Of a DNA stretch of 64,000 nt, positions 38,603 to 62,904 are shown in pieces. Where the stretch lies: the NCBI GenBank assembly GCA_943735955.1, contig OX030955.1, forward strand, positions 9,933,647 through 9,997,646, in the 5' to 3' direction. The notes under the pieces are model-generated. The model ran no database searches and was not told the DNA's origin. It saw nothing but the letters and a program-made list of their open reading frames with translations. The position numbers and the translations under genes were made by a program. The stretch comes from Piscicola geometra (Eukaryota > Annelida > Clitellata > Hirudinida > Piscicolidae). How positions within the stretch are numbered: the first letter of the stretch is position 1; every line of letters starts with the position of its first letter.

Positions 38603-41600
38603 TTTCTTTGAAAGACAAACTTTCAAAAAAACTATTTATTTTTTTTAGACAATTTGATAAGTGTGTTTGAATTTTAGTCTGAAATTAATAAAATGTATTA
38701 AGTATTTTTTTAATGAACAAAAAAAATATATATAGATTTAATTTTTTTAAATGAAAGTTGATCTTTAAGAGAAATTTACACACGTTTGTGCCCATAAACA
38801 TTTATTCGCTCAAAACTTTAATTGATTTACGACACAAATTCAAAACTTTGAACTCTCAAACTATCATTTTAACCATTCCCCTCAGTTTTTCAGTTTTCAT
38901 ACTATGGCCTATTTAACTATTGCGTTACTGGCTTGAATCAATTTAAGAATCAAAGCTTACGAAGAGTAATTATATTATAATTTATGGAAGTAAAACTCAT
39001 CTTTTTTCACACATACCCATGAATTTTTGAAATTCTTGTTTATTTAACAAAGCTCATTAACATTCCGACCATCATGTGCTTATCTATCTATCCAGGCCTA
39101 TTTTTGCAAAACAACTTTATATCACTTGTATTTGTTGAATTATCTTTTTAGTTTTATTCGGGAGCTTTTAATCTTTTAATCCTTCTTCCCATCAGAATTT
39201 GATTATTTTTCGTATTCTACATTTGCGTGTTTTATATTTAGAACGTTTCTTGATATTGCATTTTTCTCATTTTCTTAGAAATATATATTCTCATCGATTA
39301 TTATGGTATTTTCTAGATTGGGAGAACATTCTTTTTCGCTTTTTTTCTAATGTACCATAACTTCTTGCACATTTTTCAAGTTATTCTTATAGATTTATTT
39401 CGTCGTCTTTTTAGAATTTTCCTCTTTAATGTAAAATGTCTCACATTATTGATTGTTTTACTCTTTACAATAAGTGTTTGTGTTTTAATTACTACATCAT
39501 ACACAAAAATTTTACAATTTGAAGAATCTCTTATACACTACCCATTTTTATATCCATGTTGCCACCTTCTTCAACGTGATAAATATTTACACTCTAAATA
39601 TTTTTCATTCTTTTTTCTAAACTAGAACTTATTCTCTGTGTTTTCCACATATTTGTACTCAATAAATGTCTATACTCGTCCTTTAAAAGGGGTTTACACC
39701 AAGAAATCAAAACAAACCTTGTCAAAAATCTACATGAAGTTAAATAAATTAAGCAACGCTCAAAGGCTTTTGAAGAATTTGAATTAACGTTTATAATTTT
39801 CTCGTTTTTTGCCTTTATCAATTTTTCGCACAAATATTTTGTCTAAAAAATGCATACATTTTTATTCAATATATTTGAACAATTGGACATTAAATTGTAT
39901 TTATTATTTTAACATAATATTTTAATTTAATTTTATCTATTTTTATTCAAATACTTTATTTTTTACATGATATTTTAAACTCATTTTTATATGCTGGTTC
40001 ATCTTGTTTTGTTAAAAACTCTGCATTCCTTAATTTATTCTCCCTTCTTCGTTTACCGTTCATTATGTTATGCATTATCTATACCTAACTATTCATTCTT
40101 CTTGCACGTTTATGCATTTTATTTTTAAATAACACAAATAAATTGAACGTCGGCAAATAATAAAATAGGTATATTCGCGAAAAAATATTCAGGCCTGAAT
40201 GTAGTCACATTTTTGCCTTGTTAATTGATTGCACTGGAGTCTAGGAGGGTGGCAAGACTGTTAGAAAACCTTTGGAAACTCAAGCATTAGAAGAAAACAT
40301 TAGCTAAGCCTAATCGTGTCTAAGGGCAAATGTTAATAGCCTTTCGAATCTTACTATGAGTATGTTGAAACGTGGTTTAGTAAAAGTATAATTTTTAATT
40401 TTGATTTGGTAAATTTTATTTGACTTAAAATTCTATCACAAGCTTATTTTAAAATTAAAGTCAAAAATAAAATGTATGGTTTGCTTTTTCCTGAAAAACA
40501 AGAAAGTATCCATAATTTACACGGCTTACTCAAGCATTTTCTTTGATCCGAAGCAACCTTGACCCAAGCTATTCCATTATACCAAAACCTCTGAAGAAGG
40601 CGTAATATGCAAGATTGAGGCGGGTTACAAACCTTATTATAGAAACATTAATCTCAAGTGTTATTTAAGGGCTAGGTGGATTGGAATAGTAGAGGCTGAT
40701 ATAATGGGATAACACAGTTAGAGAATGTTAGCTGCCAGAAGGAAGTGTACAATAATTTATGTTTAAAGAATTCTATTTAAGATCAAACTAAATTTAAAAA
40801 TAGGTATTGAAGGTGAATTTGAACATACGGTGTTAGAGATTGTTTTGGCGGAAATATGGAACAAATATTCTTTTCTTACGGCTCAAGGCGTTTCGATCGT
40901 GTTGGTGAATAAGAATGGTTTAACTACTAAGATTTACTATTAACTATATTTATTTAAAAAATATATATTTTAAATATTTATTAATTTAATTTAATTCATT
41001 TATTTTTTCAGTTTTTTCGCAATTCTATACCTAATTCAATGTTATCTAAATTTTCAGAAAATCAAGCAGGAATGAAATTTTTAGAAATATATTTATCCTT
41101 TTTGTGAACCATTATAAAAATGTATTATTTTATTTTTCTCTTAATAATTCATATTAACTTATGTTTTCTTAAGATAGAAATAAACATTTACTATATTTAC
41201 TAGTATTTATTTTTTCATTTTAGAAGCATTAACAGATTTGTATTATCAATAGTTATCTTAAATGAATCAAACCATCAAAATGTATAAGAAACTATTTCTT
41301 TGAGACATAATTCTAGGCAAAACAACATCCTTATATACAAGCATCCTTCTCATTGTAAACATCATCATCATTATCACCATCTCAAATACTGCTTTATCAC
41401 TTACTTTATCACCACATCATTCCATCATTGGCTTCTACATCCTTTCACAGCCTCATTTTCATTATAACCAGAAAACGCCATTTCAGAATTTAAAAAAATA
41501 ATGTTATCTTATGTATTTTAACACTTTTCTGCCATTTAATCCTATAGAGTTCATCTCAAGACTAAATAGTAAAACGTATAAAAAAGCTACTTTCTAGGGT

Positions 41601-42816
41601 AACCAAATGTTTTCAAAGCCGTTTTATTATAGAGATATTTGAGAATAAGATTTTGTGAATGGAAGATTTTTTATGGAGGAAAGATGTGTTACATACTGAA
41701 GCCGTTAAAATTATTGTTTCATTCTAACATATTTTAGTTTCAATGGATACATAAATGGTTTGTAATAACTGTAGTTATAGCTATAGCCAGCATCCTTTCA
41801 TTAATTAAAAAAACAGTTTAAATTCTCATAACTAAATGATGAATGCTAAAAAAATATTTCAGTTTCTACCAAATTATAATTTAACACTTTTCACTATATC
41901 TTTTTATATTTAAAAAAAAATTACATTTAGAGAATTATCTCGTAGAATACTTTTAATTTTAAAAGACTGTTTAGTAAAATTAATCAATAGTATTCAATCG
42001 AATTTCGATTAGTGGAAGATCATGTGTGTCTAAATTGTTCAACAATCGCATTTGCCATCCATTAAGAAGTTTGATAAACTTTTGAGTTTAATTCGACAGT
42101 ACGCAAACTTAATGTGCTCATAACTTCTCAATATTTCTCCTTCGCCCGTTCTTCAGATTCAAGATGACGGTTTTAGTTATTTTAACATTTGAAGTTGTAA
42201 AAAATTGGGATTATGTATGTGTGTGTGGAAATGTTTGATGAGGTAGATGACGTGTGTTGACAAAGTTGACAAAGATGGAACCATCAAAATGCTTTCCAGA
42301 CGAAGGCTGATGGAGGAATTTATTTTTTTACATAAGGTAAGACAAAGTTTTTCCAAACGCTAAAGAACATGTAAACGTTATTTTAGAGGCGAGCTCTTGA
42401 TAAAGCTTTGAAAAAAAATCATAAGTGAAAAAAATTCCACTTTACATACATTATTGTTTTTCCATAATATTTTAAATTATTGAACAATTAAAATATCCAT
42501 TCCGTACTTGGTATTATTTTGTTGAATTTGTTGTATCACCTTTTTCGTTAAATATTAGCAATGTCATCTAACTAATGTGAACTAGGAGATATGATTTCAT
42601 GTGATCTTGTTGAATATGTTTTAGGGCACCCCTCATAAACAATCAGCTGGGCAAAGATGATTCTGAGGAGTATATAAGGGTATTTCAAAACGTTTTAATT
42701 CTCTTGTTTTTGTAAGGTTGGCTCAATTAAAGTTGAAATTTGAACCTCCCATCAAAATTATATATCGGAAGCTAATTACTTTATAAGATAATTAATTGAA
42801 ATTCTAAAAGTCTACA
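38603..42816. other. AT-rich intergenic region
   Basis: No gene supported between the kinase start and MAT. Open frames at 39350-39625 and 39594-39833 have no recognisable features. The kinase promoter is presumably at the left end and the MAT promoter at the right end. Confidence 0.6.
42671..42679 (+). promoter_or_regulatory. Candidate TATA box of the MAT gene
   Basis: TATATAAGG in a locally GC-richer patch, about 140 bases before the MAT start codon, at a distance fitting a short 5' UTR. Transcription start is not visible. Confidence 0.4.
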
Positions 42817-45800
42817 ATGAGTAACAACGGGTACTCCGAGGAAGAGTGCACCAGCTTTTTGTTCACTTCAGAATCTGTTGGCGAAGGACATCCTGGTGAG
42901 TGAAAAACACTGATTTATAATCTTCTAATTTTAGTTTTTAGCATTCACTAAAACAAAATAAATATTTTTCAAATTCTTTCCTATTTTGCAAATTTTTGCT
43001 AAATTAAGATTATTGTTTACATTTTTACTTTCAAGAGTTGGAAACTTTTAACTTTCGTTTTTTATACGTTTTTAGAAAAATTACCAAAATATTGAGATAA
43101 AAATATAAGTTTATTTGCTTTAATTTATATCTGAAACGCGTATTATATAAGATAACTAAAACTATAAATTGTTTTCAACTCATACATTTAAGACTTTTAA
43201 AGTCAGAAAAAGATTGGGGGCACACATATAAAACGATTTGATTTCAGCTTATTATTTTTAAAACTTTACATATGAATAATAAATATGACTCAATTTATTA
43301 TAAAATAATAATGGACCTAATAATTCTCCTCATCAATTGAGTCGAAAAGCGCTCTTTCATGCGTAGGTAAAAAAATCCACATTTAATAAAGATTAATATT
43401 AATAAGGTGAGATTACAAAAAATTTATCAAAACCATTAAAACTAAAATTCTTCTTCGTCGTGTGATGAAGCAGCCTTTGAACTCAGAAATCTTCATTCGT
43501 CAAACATAACTTTCTGAAGAACAAAGGTCACCTGATCAGTTCAGGGTTCATAATTCACATATGCATTCTTCATGCCATACCAACTATCACATACACTAAT
43601 ACATTCATGTAGACGTTTGATGACATACATCCAAACATAGTTTAATCTACAAATATGTCCAAACATACCCCAAATAGTTCGATGGTCATTTTGATTTAAC
43701 CTTGCACATTAGAATTTTTTAAAATAGTATTTAATGTAATTCAGGATAAAGATTAATGTAAATTTCTTTTTCAAATAAATGTTTTTCTATTAAACTTCGA
43801 ATAAACTTTTTCTAAACAATTTTTACTTTTTTGTCTTGATTTAGGATTTCAATCAATTTCAATCAATTTACTTATATATCTTCATCATTGATACCACAGA
43901 CAAACTTTGCGACCAAATCAGTGATGCGGTGCTGGACGCCCATCTGGCACAAGACCCTGACTCTAAAGTAGCTTGTGGTGAGCATTGCTTGTGAAGACTT
44001 TGAGGTTTTCTTTAAAATAAAACTTTCCGAAGTTTCAGTTATTCAAATCTAATATAATAACCTATTTGAAGGCTTTTTACTCGGATTTTAGTTTTTTGGT
44101 ATTCCAAATTCTTAAGATGATTATATTTGTTTGCATATTCATAACTGACCTATAAAACGCCAGTTGTTTCTAAAAATTTCAATTGAAACAGAAACAGCCA
44201 CAAAGACCGGTATGATAATTCTTCTGGGAGAAATCACATCCAAAGTAAAATAAAACATAAAAATATTATAAATATCTTTTAAATAACTGTTATCACTAAT
44301 GAGAAAAATATAAACTAATTCATGAAAAACTGAAAAATTTACTATTTTATGATTCTTTTTTTAATTCAATAACAATTTCTTAAATTATTGGTTTCAAAAC
44401 TTTTTGTTTAATTAAAAAAAACCTTACTAGGCACACGTAGATTACCAAAGAATCGTGAGAGACACGGTGAAGGAGATTGGATATGATGACTCCTCAAAGG
44501 GTTTGGTAATCTATTTTTAAATTGATTTTAAGCTAAACAAAATTTATTTATTTTAAAATAACAATTTAGCAGAGATTTCTCTCAATTGACACCAGGTTTT
44601 GACCACAAGACTTGCAACGTGTTGTTCGCAATTGAAGAGCAGTCTCCGGACATAGCTCAAGGCGTGCACATCGGCAGGGACGAGGACTCGATCGGGGCAG
44701 GAGACCAGGGCATCATGTTCGGGTACGCCACCGACGAGACGCAAGAGTGCATGCCGCTGACGCTTACGTTGGCTCACAATCTGAACAAGAAGATCGCCGA
44801 CTTGCGAAAAAGCGGTGAAATGGCGTGGGCACGTCCCGACTCAAAGACGCAAGTGACGTGCGAGTACAAGATGCTGAAGGGCGCGTGCATTCCGTTGAGG
44901 GTGCACACCGTGGTCATCTCTGTTCAGCACTGCCACACGATCAGTCAAGAAGATATAAAGAAAGAGCTGATGCAAAAGGTTGCCTTTTATTTGTCAAAAT
45001 TCTTTTTCACGTTTCGGTCATTACAATATCCATCTTGATAAATACAAAACTTAAACTTGTAAAACTTGTTAAGGTAATTAAGCAAGTGATTCCAGCCAAG
45101 TACCTGGATGACGAGACCATTTACTACCTCAATCCTTCTGGAAAATTCGTCATTGGAGGGCCTCAGGTGAGTTCGTATTGGTTAAAATCTCATAGTTTAA
45201 AAAAAAACGAATGTCAGATTAAATAAAAAAATTTAACAGGGAGATGCTGGCCTGACTGGCCGCAAGATCATCGCAGATACATACGGAGGGTGGGGAGCTC
45301 ATGGAGGAGGAGCCTTCTCTGGCAAAGACTTCTCCAAGGTCGACCGTTCTGCCGCCTATGCTGCCAGGTGGGTGGCGAAGTCGCTGGTGAAGGCAGGTCT
45401 GTGCAGAAGGGTTCTTGTGCAGGTGTCGTACGGCATCGGAGTCGCCAAGCCTTTGTCCATCTTCGTCAACTCCTACGGCACAGGTGCGATTAGTCGTTTA
45501 AAAGTTCTGAGCATGACAGTTTTATTGAAAAATTCTTTAGAATAATAGAGTTGTTTTTTAAACTCTTATAAGTCAACTAAGTTGATTTTAATTTTTTTTA
45601 AATCAGAAAAATAAAACTTTCAAGTACTATTTTTTTTTAAAGGAACGAGATCGGACCCGGAACTTTTGAAGATCATCAACGCTAACTTTGACTTAACTCC
45701 TGGACGCATTGTCAAGTCAGTCTTTTTGACATTTTTCTCCTATATCAAAATAGTTAACGCACTTATATTAAATATTTTCACATCAATATATGTAATGTAT

Positions 45801-45999
45801 TACAGATTTAAAATAATAAAAATTATTGTAAAAAGCAATTTTTATGAACCATTTATTAGTTATTGAAATTTGAAATATCTGAACTCAATTTTACAGGGAC
45901 TTAGAACTGAAAAAGCCAATTTACCTAAAGACCGCTTCATACGGGCACTTTGGGAGGGAAGAATTCACATGGGAGAAACCCAAAAAATTGATTTTTTAA
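42817..45999 (+). CDS. MAT: S-adenosylmethionine synthetase (methionine adenosyltransferase)
   Basis: Nine exons: 42817..42895, 43900..43977, 44192..44244, 44431..44500, 44596..44978, 45074..45166, 45240..45483, 45643..45715, 45897..45999. CDS 1176 bases, 391 residues; animal enzymes are about 395. It makes S-adenosylmethionine from methionine and ATP in the cytosol, as a homo-oligomer. Visible signatures: [20 protein letters not shown], the ATP-site block [44 protein letters not shown], the [19 protein letters not shown] loop, and the end [17 protein letters not shown]. Nothing essential is missing. Exons 5 and 7 are much GC-richer than the introns, as expected for a highly expressed gene. 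PIP follows 0.86 kb downstream on the same strand. Confidence 0.97.
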
Positions 46000-46856
46000 C
46001 TAGCATTGACGACCTTGTTGGTGGAGACTCTTAATCAACCATTACTCAAAATATAAGTTCTAAGGATTTATTATTGTGTTTTTCCTAATTATTCAAACAA
46101 TGCATTTTGATATATTATCCAATCTTAATTATCGAGATTATTTATTTGAAGTTGTGCTCATTTTCATTTTCGATCTTTGAACAAATGTCAGATAAACGTT
46201 ATCTTTTTCAACCGTGTCAAATATTTTCTCTTTTGCATAAAAAGATTAACCGTATAAAGCTTAACATTTAAAAATGTTTTTAAAAAAAGATTCTTGAAGT
46301 ATAGAGATTGGCAATTAATTTTGATGAATGCTATAATTTTATTATGTAGGCCCTACCTTGTAGGTCGTCATATAAATTGTTCTTCAACAGTTTCACCTTG
46401 GGTGTGAAAAGCTGATAAGAGCTTCTGATGAAAAGATTTTGAAAAAGCCTTTTCAAGCTTTCTTATTTTTTATTTTGAAATCTATTCAAATAAAAAAATT
46501 ATCACTGCAATAGGTAGAATAAAGTTCACATGCTTTAGTCTTTACTATTAATATTTAATGAGTTTTCATAACTTACGAAAAAATAATCAGTCAATTTCAA
46601 AGTCATATTTTTTACCTCTTATTTTTGAACTTCAGTCATTCAATCTTGTCAAGTGACACCTAATTGATAAGAGGGGCACCATTTAATATAAATGAGACTG
46701 CATCATAGGAGTGTTTCTTCACGGAAATCAAATAAACAGCTGGTTAGTTTTATATTTGAAAACTATATTTTCTTTACTTAATAAAAATACTTCAAAAGTT
46801 TGTTTTAATTTAAATTAATTTTTAACTTAAATGTTATTTGACCTATTACCATAGTG

Positions 46857-49781
<2,925 letters not shown>

Positions 49782-49785
49782 AGGA

Positions 49786-50025
49786 CTGAGGATGATTATA
49801 ATGGTTATGATGATCATGATGGGTATGATGATCATGATGGTTATGATGATCATGATGGTTATGATGATCATGATGGGTATGATGATCATGATGGTTATGA
49901 TGATCATGATGGTTATGATGATCATGATGGTTATGATGATCATGATGGTTATGATGATCATGATGGTTATGATGATCATGATGGTTATGCTGATCATGAT
50001 GGGTATGATGATTATGGTGCTGAAG
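49786..50025. repeat. 18-bp minisatellite in the PIP 3' UTR
   Basis: About thirteen copies of GATGATCATGATGGTTAT (some with GGGTAT) begin five bases after the PIP stop codon. Each unit contains the palindrome ATGATCAT. Long open frames over it in three frames are artefacts of the period being a multiple of three. Confidence 0.95.
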
Positions 50026-50104
50026 AAAAGAAGATGATTGTGGCTTGATGATAACGTGGGAGATTATATTAATTGGGAAAGATTGCGATGATTCCTTATA
50101 ATGA

Positions 50105-50226
50105 TGATGATAAAAAGTCTTCATTTTATAAATGACATCAAATAGTGATTCCATAAAGTTTCTTTGATGATAAAAAGTCTTCATTTTTTAAATGACATCA
50201 AATAATGATTCCATAAAGTTTCTTTG
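50105..50226. repeat. 60-bp tandem duplication
   Basis: Two adjacent 60-bp copies (50105-50164 and 50165-50224) starting TGATGATAAAAAGTCTTC, differing at two positions. Very recent duplication, probably in or just after the PIP 3' UTR. Confidence 0.95.
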
Positions 50227-50932
50227 AAAATATAATGCAAACTTTTTCAATTATTTATGAAATGAAAACTCAAAACCCCATGGATAGTAGACAATGTTTT
50301 TCCTTTTTTACGGTTGCTCAAGATTAACTTAAATACTTGATAATAATGGTGATCTTAATACGATCCATAAAAACGGTTGATCATTCCAACACTGGATCAA
50401 ACGACTGGAGCTCACACACAAGCCATAGAAGCTATATAGCAAATCTACAAAAAGCAAAATAGGCGCAAATGGGGCACAAAACGATTTTTAGGGAACATAT
50501 TCAAATTAATGAAATTTTTATAGTTTATTGTCACCTTTTTTGTGTTGTTTATGGGAAATCAAATATATTTTAATTGAACAAATTGTGGAAATTTTGATAA
50601 ATAATTTTTGTTTTGTAATCAAAAACTTTAAGGTATGAGCTTTTTATTAATATTAAAAGAGTTAAGTTTACTTTTAACAAGTAAAACCCTATTCCTTGAT
50701 AATATCAAGTTGATATGTTGGTTAAAGTAATCTTAGATTATTCTATTTTTTAATAGAAAAACGTTTAAAATAAAGATACAAAGTCATAGAGAAAAATGAC
50801 AGAAAATGATCTAAGGTGGTTATTGGAATATATGACAAGTTAAAATATTGTAATTACAATGTTTAAAAATAATTTTATCAAATTTAATAATGAAATATTT
50901 TTTTGTGATTTCTAATTTTTTTCTACAGTCAA

Positions 50933-51706
50933 ATGTTTGAAAAATCTGTTTGCATCAAGAACATACAAGACAGAACTGAAAAGAGACAATTGCTAGAGAG
51001 ACAGGGTAGGCACTATGTGGAAGTCATGGCCCTGGAAGCTTCTGTTACCAAAGAACAACTTCACACATACGTGCGTTTTTTATCATTAAGTTGATCTGTT
51101 TTTATTAATACATTCTGTAATTATGTTCATTTTATTATTGAATAATAATTATTTTATTCACAGAAAAATGACAAAAATTATTTAAATAATGTCAAACTCA
51201 ATAAAATTGAGATTAAAAAAAGATTATTACATTTTATCCATCTCCAGTTGCAACTCTTGACGCCGGAGCAATACTTAAATACAACAGAAGAGCGAATACT
51301 TTCCAATCAGTGCGGGCTACCCCTTTGTTCTAACCCTCACACACCAAGCAAGCACATGCATGTTCGCAAAAAAATCCATGAAATCCTAAATCCTGAGGAC
51401 ATCAGTCATGTGTGTATATTTATATTAAATAATATTATATTTCATATATTAAATTATAATTAAATTAAAATATAATTATTGCATATTACATTTTAATTAA
51501 ATAAAAATATATCTATTAAAAGTTATTGTATTATTTTCTATTTCTATTAAGCCATATACATTTCTTTTACCGCCACACCGCTACAGCGTTTTTGCAGCAA
51601 GCGCTGTTACGACCTATCAGCTCATATTCACCGTCAGATCCCCCTCTACCCTATGTGGATCCAGAAAGGAATTATCACGTCATATAATTTTCAACTACCC
51701 AAATGA
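50933..51706 (+). CDS. RPAP2: RPAP2/Rtr1-type RNA polymerase II CTD phosphatase, minimal
   Basis: Three exons: 50933..51070, 51248..51409, 51587..51706. CDS 420 bases, 139 residues. The Rtr1 domain is recognisable: helical start (RTEKRQLLERQGRHYVEVMA), LTPEQYLNTTEERILSNQCG, and zinc ligands in CGLPLC (68, 73) and FCSKRC (103, 107), then YDLSAHIHRQIPLYPMW. Known family role: dephosphorylates Ser5 of the RNA polymerase II C-terminal repeat and helps polymerase II assembly. Human RPAP2 has about 610 residues and yeast Rtr1 about 226, so this form ends right after the zinc domain. A strong acceptor TTTTTTTCTACAG ends four bases before the ATG, so an upstream coding or leader exon may exist. AATAAA lies at 51744, 38 bases past the stop. 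Confidence 0.88.
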
Positions 51707-53816
51707 CATTCGATTTTCTTAAAACATTTAGGAAGATTTATCAAATAAAATTTATATTTCGAATTTCTTATTTCGAGTTGTTTGATTTTAATATTTAGTT
51801 TCTTTATTAATAATGTTTTATTAATCTAAAAATATTTTTCAAGTTCTTTTTAGATCTTAATTTCGTAAAATGAAGAAAGAATAAAATACCTTTTTCCTTC
51901 AAAAGTATATTGCTTAGATCATTAGAGTTTTTTATCATTCATTCTTTAGAATAACGAGCGTAAAATACCAGATTGTTCGGACACCCATAATGTTCAGACA
52001 CAAACTTTTTTATAATTTTTTTGAATGCGTTTAGCTCTAAAAAACACATTTTAAAAGAAGAATATTTATGGTGGTAATTATGGCCAACAATAAAAATCGT
52101 AACTGAATTTAAATATTATTATGACTAATTTTATTTGACTAAGAATAGGAAAAGAACTTGAATGCTTTTTATTTAGATTTTTAAAATTATTTTAAATATC
52201 TTTATTTTCATAAATTTTGAAAAAAATAATTTTAATGTGCGAATATATTGCTATTTTACGATATTCCAACCGTTGGTTTCACAAATAAAAAAACCTAAAA
52301 GTATAAATGATTGAAAAAACTACAATATAAGTAAGGAAAGGTTAAAAAAAAGTAAATGTAAATAGGCAGTTAAATCGAGCAAAGAACAAAAATATATGGG
52401 GAAAATAACAGAAAGTAATTATCGAAGCGTATTTGTGGCTCAGAAATATTTAGATTTGTTTTCAGATCTTATACTATTTAGTCTCGTGTTTTTCTTCCAT
52501 AGCTTTGTCTGAGAATTACTAAATTGGAGGATGCGATATTAACTATTTCTCTTTGAAAAATTATATTTTAGTTTATATCAAGTAATTGAAATATTTCTCA
52601 AGAGTTGAAAATCTTTTTCTGTGATTTACTGTACTAAGCGTTTTGTAAGCTCATAAGAGATCTAGGAAAACACAAAAAAATAAAACTCTATACTTTCCCA
52701 AAACCGTTTAATCGATGTTTTAAAGCGTCGGGACGATTGTAGTTTTTACTGTTTTATGAACTATTTCTATAGTTTTGTAAAAAGAAAGTTTTTTGACCAC
52801 GTGGATAAGTTTTTCTTAGAAGAGTAAGTTTCTTTAATGTTAAATTTGTTTGTATATCTCGAGTATTTTATTGCGAAATTTAACTACCTAGAAACAGGCT
52901 TCAAGGTTTAATAATTTATCGGATAGATTAAATCAGTAAAAATTCTAGCTGGAGTGAATTTTAGGATCAGAAATAATTTTTCTTTAAGCCATAGTCTAAA
53001 ATTGTAGTGGTTTTCATATATATTTTAAAAAAAGCTAAAAAATAGTTTAGAAAATTTTCTTTAAAATATTAATTTATGAACATTTCTAAAAATAAATTTT
53101 AAGAAATAATGCAATTATTTTCTTTTTTAAACTTTATATTTCTAAGTTTGAAGACATTTCATGAATAGGACAAATAGGTTTGTTAATGAATAAAATTAAA
53201 TAGATATTATTTCCCTAAAATATTCATATTAATAAATCACCTATTAAATACAAATGAAGTAGTAAATACTTTTTCTCAATAGAACTAAGTTTTTAGAAAC
53301 ATTGCGTACTGAAATTGTTAAACAATATCAAGTCTTTTAATATTACATTGGATTTCTTCTTTTCGATCCAACGCTTGGACAGGAAAGTTTATTCTTAAAT
53401 TTTGGCAATGATATGCTGTTTAGTTTTATGGCAAACGATAACAACAATTATATTATAAAAACATGAGATAGCTTTCCAGAAAGAAGCTACAAGCAATTCT
53501 AGTATGTAATATCCTTTTTTATACTACCATGCAATACATTAATATTCTTCGAACTGACAAAACAAGAGTTTTTGCGTTATGAAGGAAGCAGCACATGTTC
53601 AAGAATTTTAAAAATTATAAAGTTTGCAGCAATCGTAGAGTTCTGAATAAAAAAATTTCACGGAATTAAAACTTTAAGTTCCAGTCTCAGCCTAAGATTT
53701 AAGCAACATACAAGCAATGTTTTTTCTCATCGATACTACATTCCAACACTTCAGACAACTGTTTTGATCTCTGGAACAACTGCTTTCGAAAAAAACACAG
53801 CCGTTTTCACTTCTTA
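51707..53816. other. Intergenic region before calmodulin
   Basis: AT-rich with no supported gene. Holds the GGACAC-type motif at 51972-52001. The calmodulin first exon must lie here or be supplied otherwise; ATG followed by GTTTGC at 53817-53821 is a possible one-codon exon. Confidence 0.5.
51972..52001. repeat. GGACAC-type dispersed motif, copy 2
   Basis: TTGTTCGGACACCCATAATG followed by TTCAGACAC: GTTCGGACAC and GTTCAGACAC sit 17 bases apart, as in the related motif at 23228. Confidence 0.4.
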
Positions 53817-54001
53817 ATGGTTTGCCTTGAAAGAGATCAAAAGATATTTTATAGCTTACACTAATTTAACTTTTATAATTTATACCACTTTCAAAATAAG
53901 CTTCATATTTTCAAAATAATGTGTGCTCATTATTCAAGAATGGAAAGCTCATGCAAATAAAAACAATATTTTCTTGGGCGTGAAAAGAATGTTAATTACA
54001 G

Positions 54002-56191
<2,190 letters not shown>

Positions 56192-57132
56192 CGCAACACG
56201 AGTCTTTTGAAAAACTTCCACTTTTGTGTAACACGTAAATTCATTGAGCTGCCCGAGGCTGTTTCTAATATCCAGCATACAAAATTATATTTACTAATTA
56301 AATTATACTATCTATAGCCTCGATGATTTATTTAATTTTAAGAATTTAAATATTTAATGATGCCAAGTGGTATTTCATACCTAATTTCAGTTGATTATTA
56401 TATTATACAAACATTTTTGAAAAAGTTTTTATAAAAATTAGATTATTTTTAAAAATTACATGGTTTAGCTTCAATATTTAAAACTTTTTATCTGAACTTA
56501 ATCGATTTTATCTTAAAAGATGTAATCATATATTTTATTGTTTCTTAATTTATTGATATTTACTTTTGGTTTGAACTAACGACCATTGTTTTCTTGTTGA
56601 GTCGAACTATTTGTTAATGTTTAAAACTAAAGATTAAAAAATATTAAAAATACGTTTTTTTATTCAAACAAATTAAATTCTAAATAGTTTCTATGATACT
56701 AAAAGTGATATTTATATAAAAAGAAATATTTTAATTTAAATATTTTAATTTAAATAATCTAAAATCAAACATAAAGTTTAAACAAGTAATGTACAACTGA
56801 TATTTTTCACCTAAGGATCACAATTTCAATAGAGCAATGCTGGATTCTAACTAAAGTAGCTTTGATAAAAATTGACCCGATTTTGAAAACGAAAGTTTTA
56901 TGAATGTGGGTGTGAGTATATAAAGAGCTAAGAAGAGACTGAGATATCGATTGAGTGGTTTTTTCAGAGTGAGTAGATATGTAAGTTGGTAAGTAAGGTT
57001 ATCAGTTTGGTAGAAATAGAAGTGAATGAGTAAGCAATAATTGATCTACAAATGAGTTCAATTGAAGTCAAACCGATTGGATATTAAAATACTTCACAAC
57101 TCATTATCTTTCACTTTTTTATCCTCCAATCG

Positions 57133-62214
<5,082 letters not shown>

Positions 62215-62474
62215 AGGTGGTTTTGTTTAATTATTCCGACCAACTCACAAAGAGTTCTGATGCAGAAACAGCAACAAAGATTTTTCCTTTTCCAAAATCT
62301 GTATCCTTGTCTGCTTTTAAAACTTTTCTAGCCATTTCAATTAGTAGTTTTGAAATTTATCTCTTTTTTCTCTTTCGAAATAGGTTACTTATCCATCAAA
62401 TCCACGCTAGAATGTTGTTATCTTCCACAACGGCTCAAAAGCGGAGCATTTGCTCGTAAAACTTGGATTAGTCT

Positions 62475-62486
62475 ACCTTTTATATA
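62475..62486 (-). promoter_or_regulatory. Candidate TATA box of junctophilin
   Basis: On the minus strand TATATAAAAGGT, close to the TATA consensus, 261 bases before the junctophilin ATG, with a GC-richer stretch between. Inferred from motif and position only. Confidence 0.45.
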
Positions 62487-62904
62487 CATAGACGTAAATT
62501 TTCATACATTCACGTATGTTAATGAGCTTTTTGCTAGCCTCATACTTATATATTTAGATGTTTATAACTTTTGATGAAGCAGAAAAAAGAAATTAAGATG
62601 CATTTTAAAATACAGTTTTTATAATAATATTTATAAACAAGTATAACTTTGGTTTAACGGAGGGTTTTTCAGAATACTAGAAGATTATTTTATTTTGTTA
62701 GCTCAATCGCTCTTGAAAATTTTTAGAAGTGGCTTCTGAAGAAGGGAAGTAATGGTTCATAAAAGATTTTTCTATCTATCTTGCAAGCTGTATTTAGTTT
62801 TCAAATTAATTGAGAAATATATATAAAGGTGTTTATATTTTGTTTTATTATTTTAAAATAATTTTTCACATATATAATATAATATGTACTTGTGCGTTTC
62901 TGTT

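Noticed and set aside
37694..38648. Plus-strand open frames of 86-92 codons
   Set aside because: Shadows of the Asn-rich coding exon of the kinase on the minus strand.
42240..42340. DKDGTIKMLSRRRLMEEF frame ending at a GTAAGA donor, like an EF-hand exon
   Set aside because: The loop is incomplete, upstream frame is closed by stops, and it does not join MAT in a sensible way.
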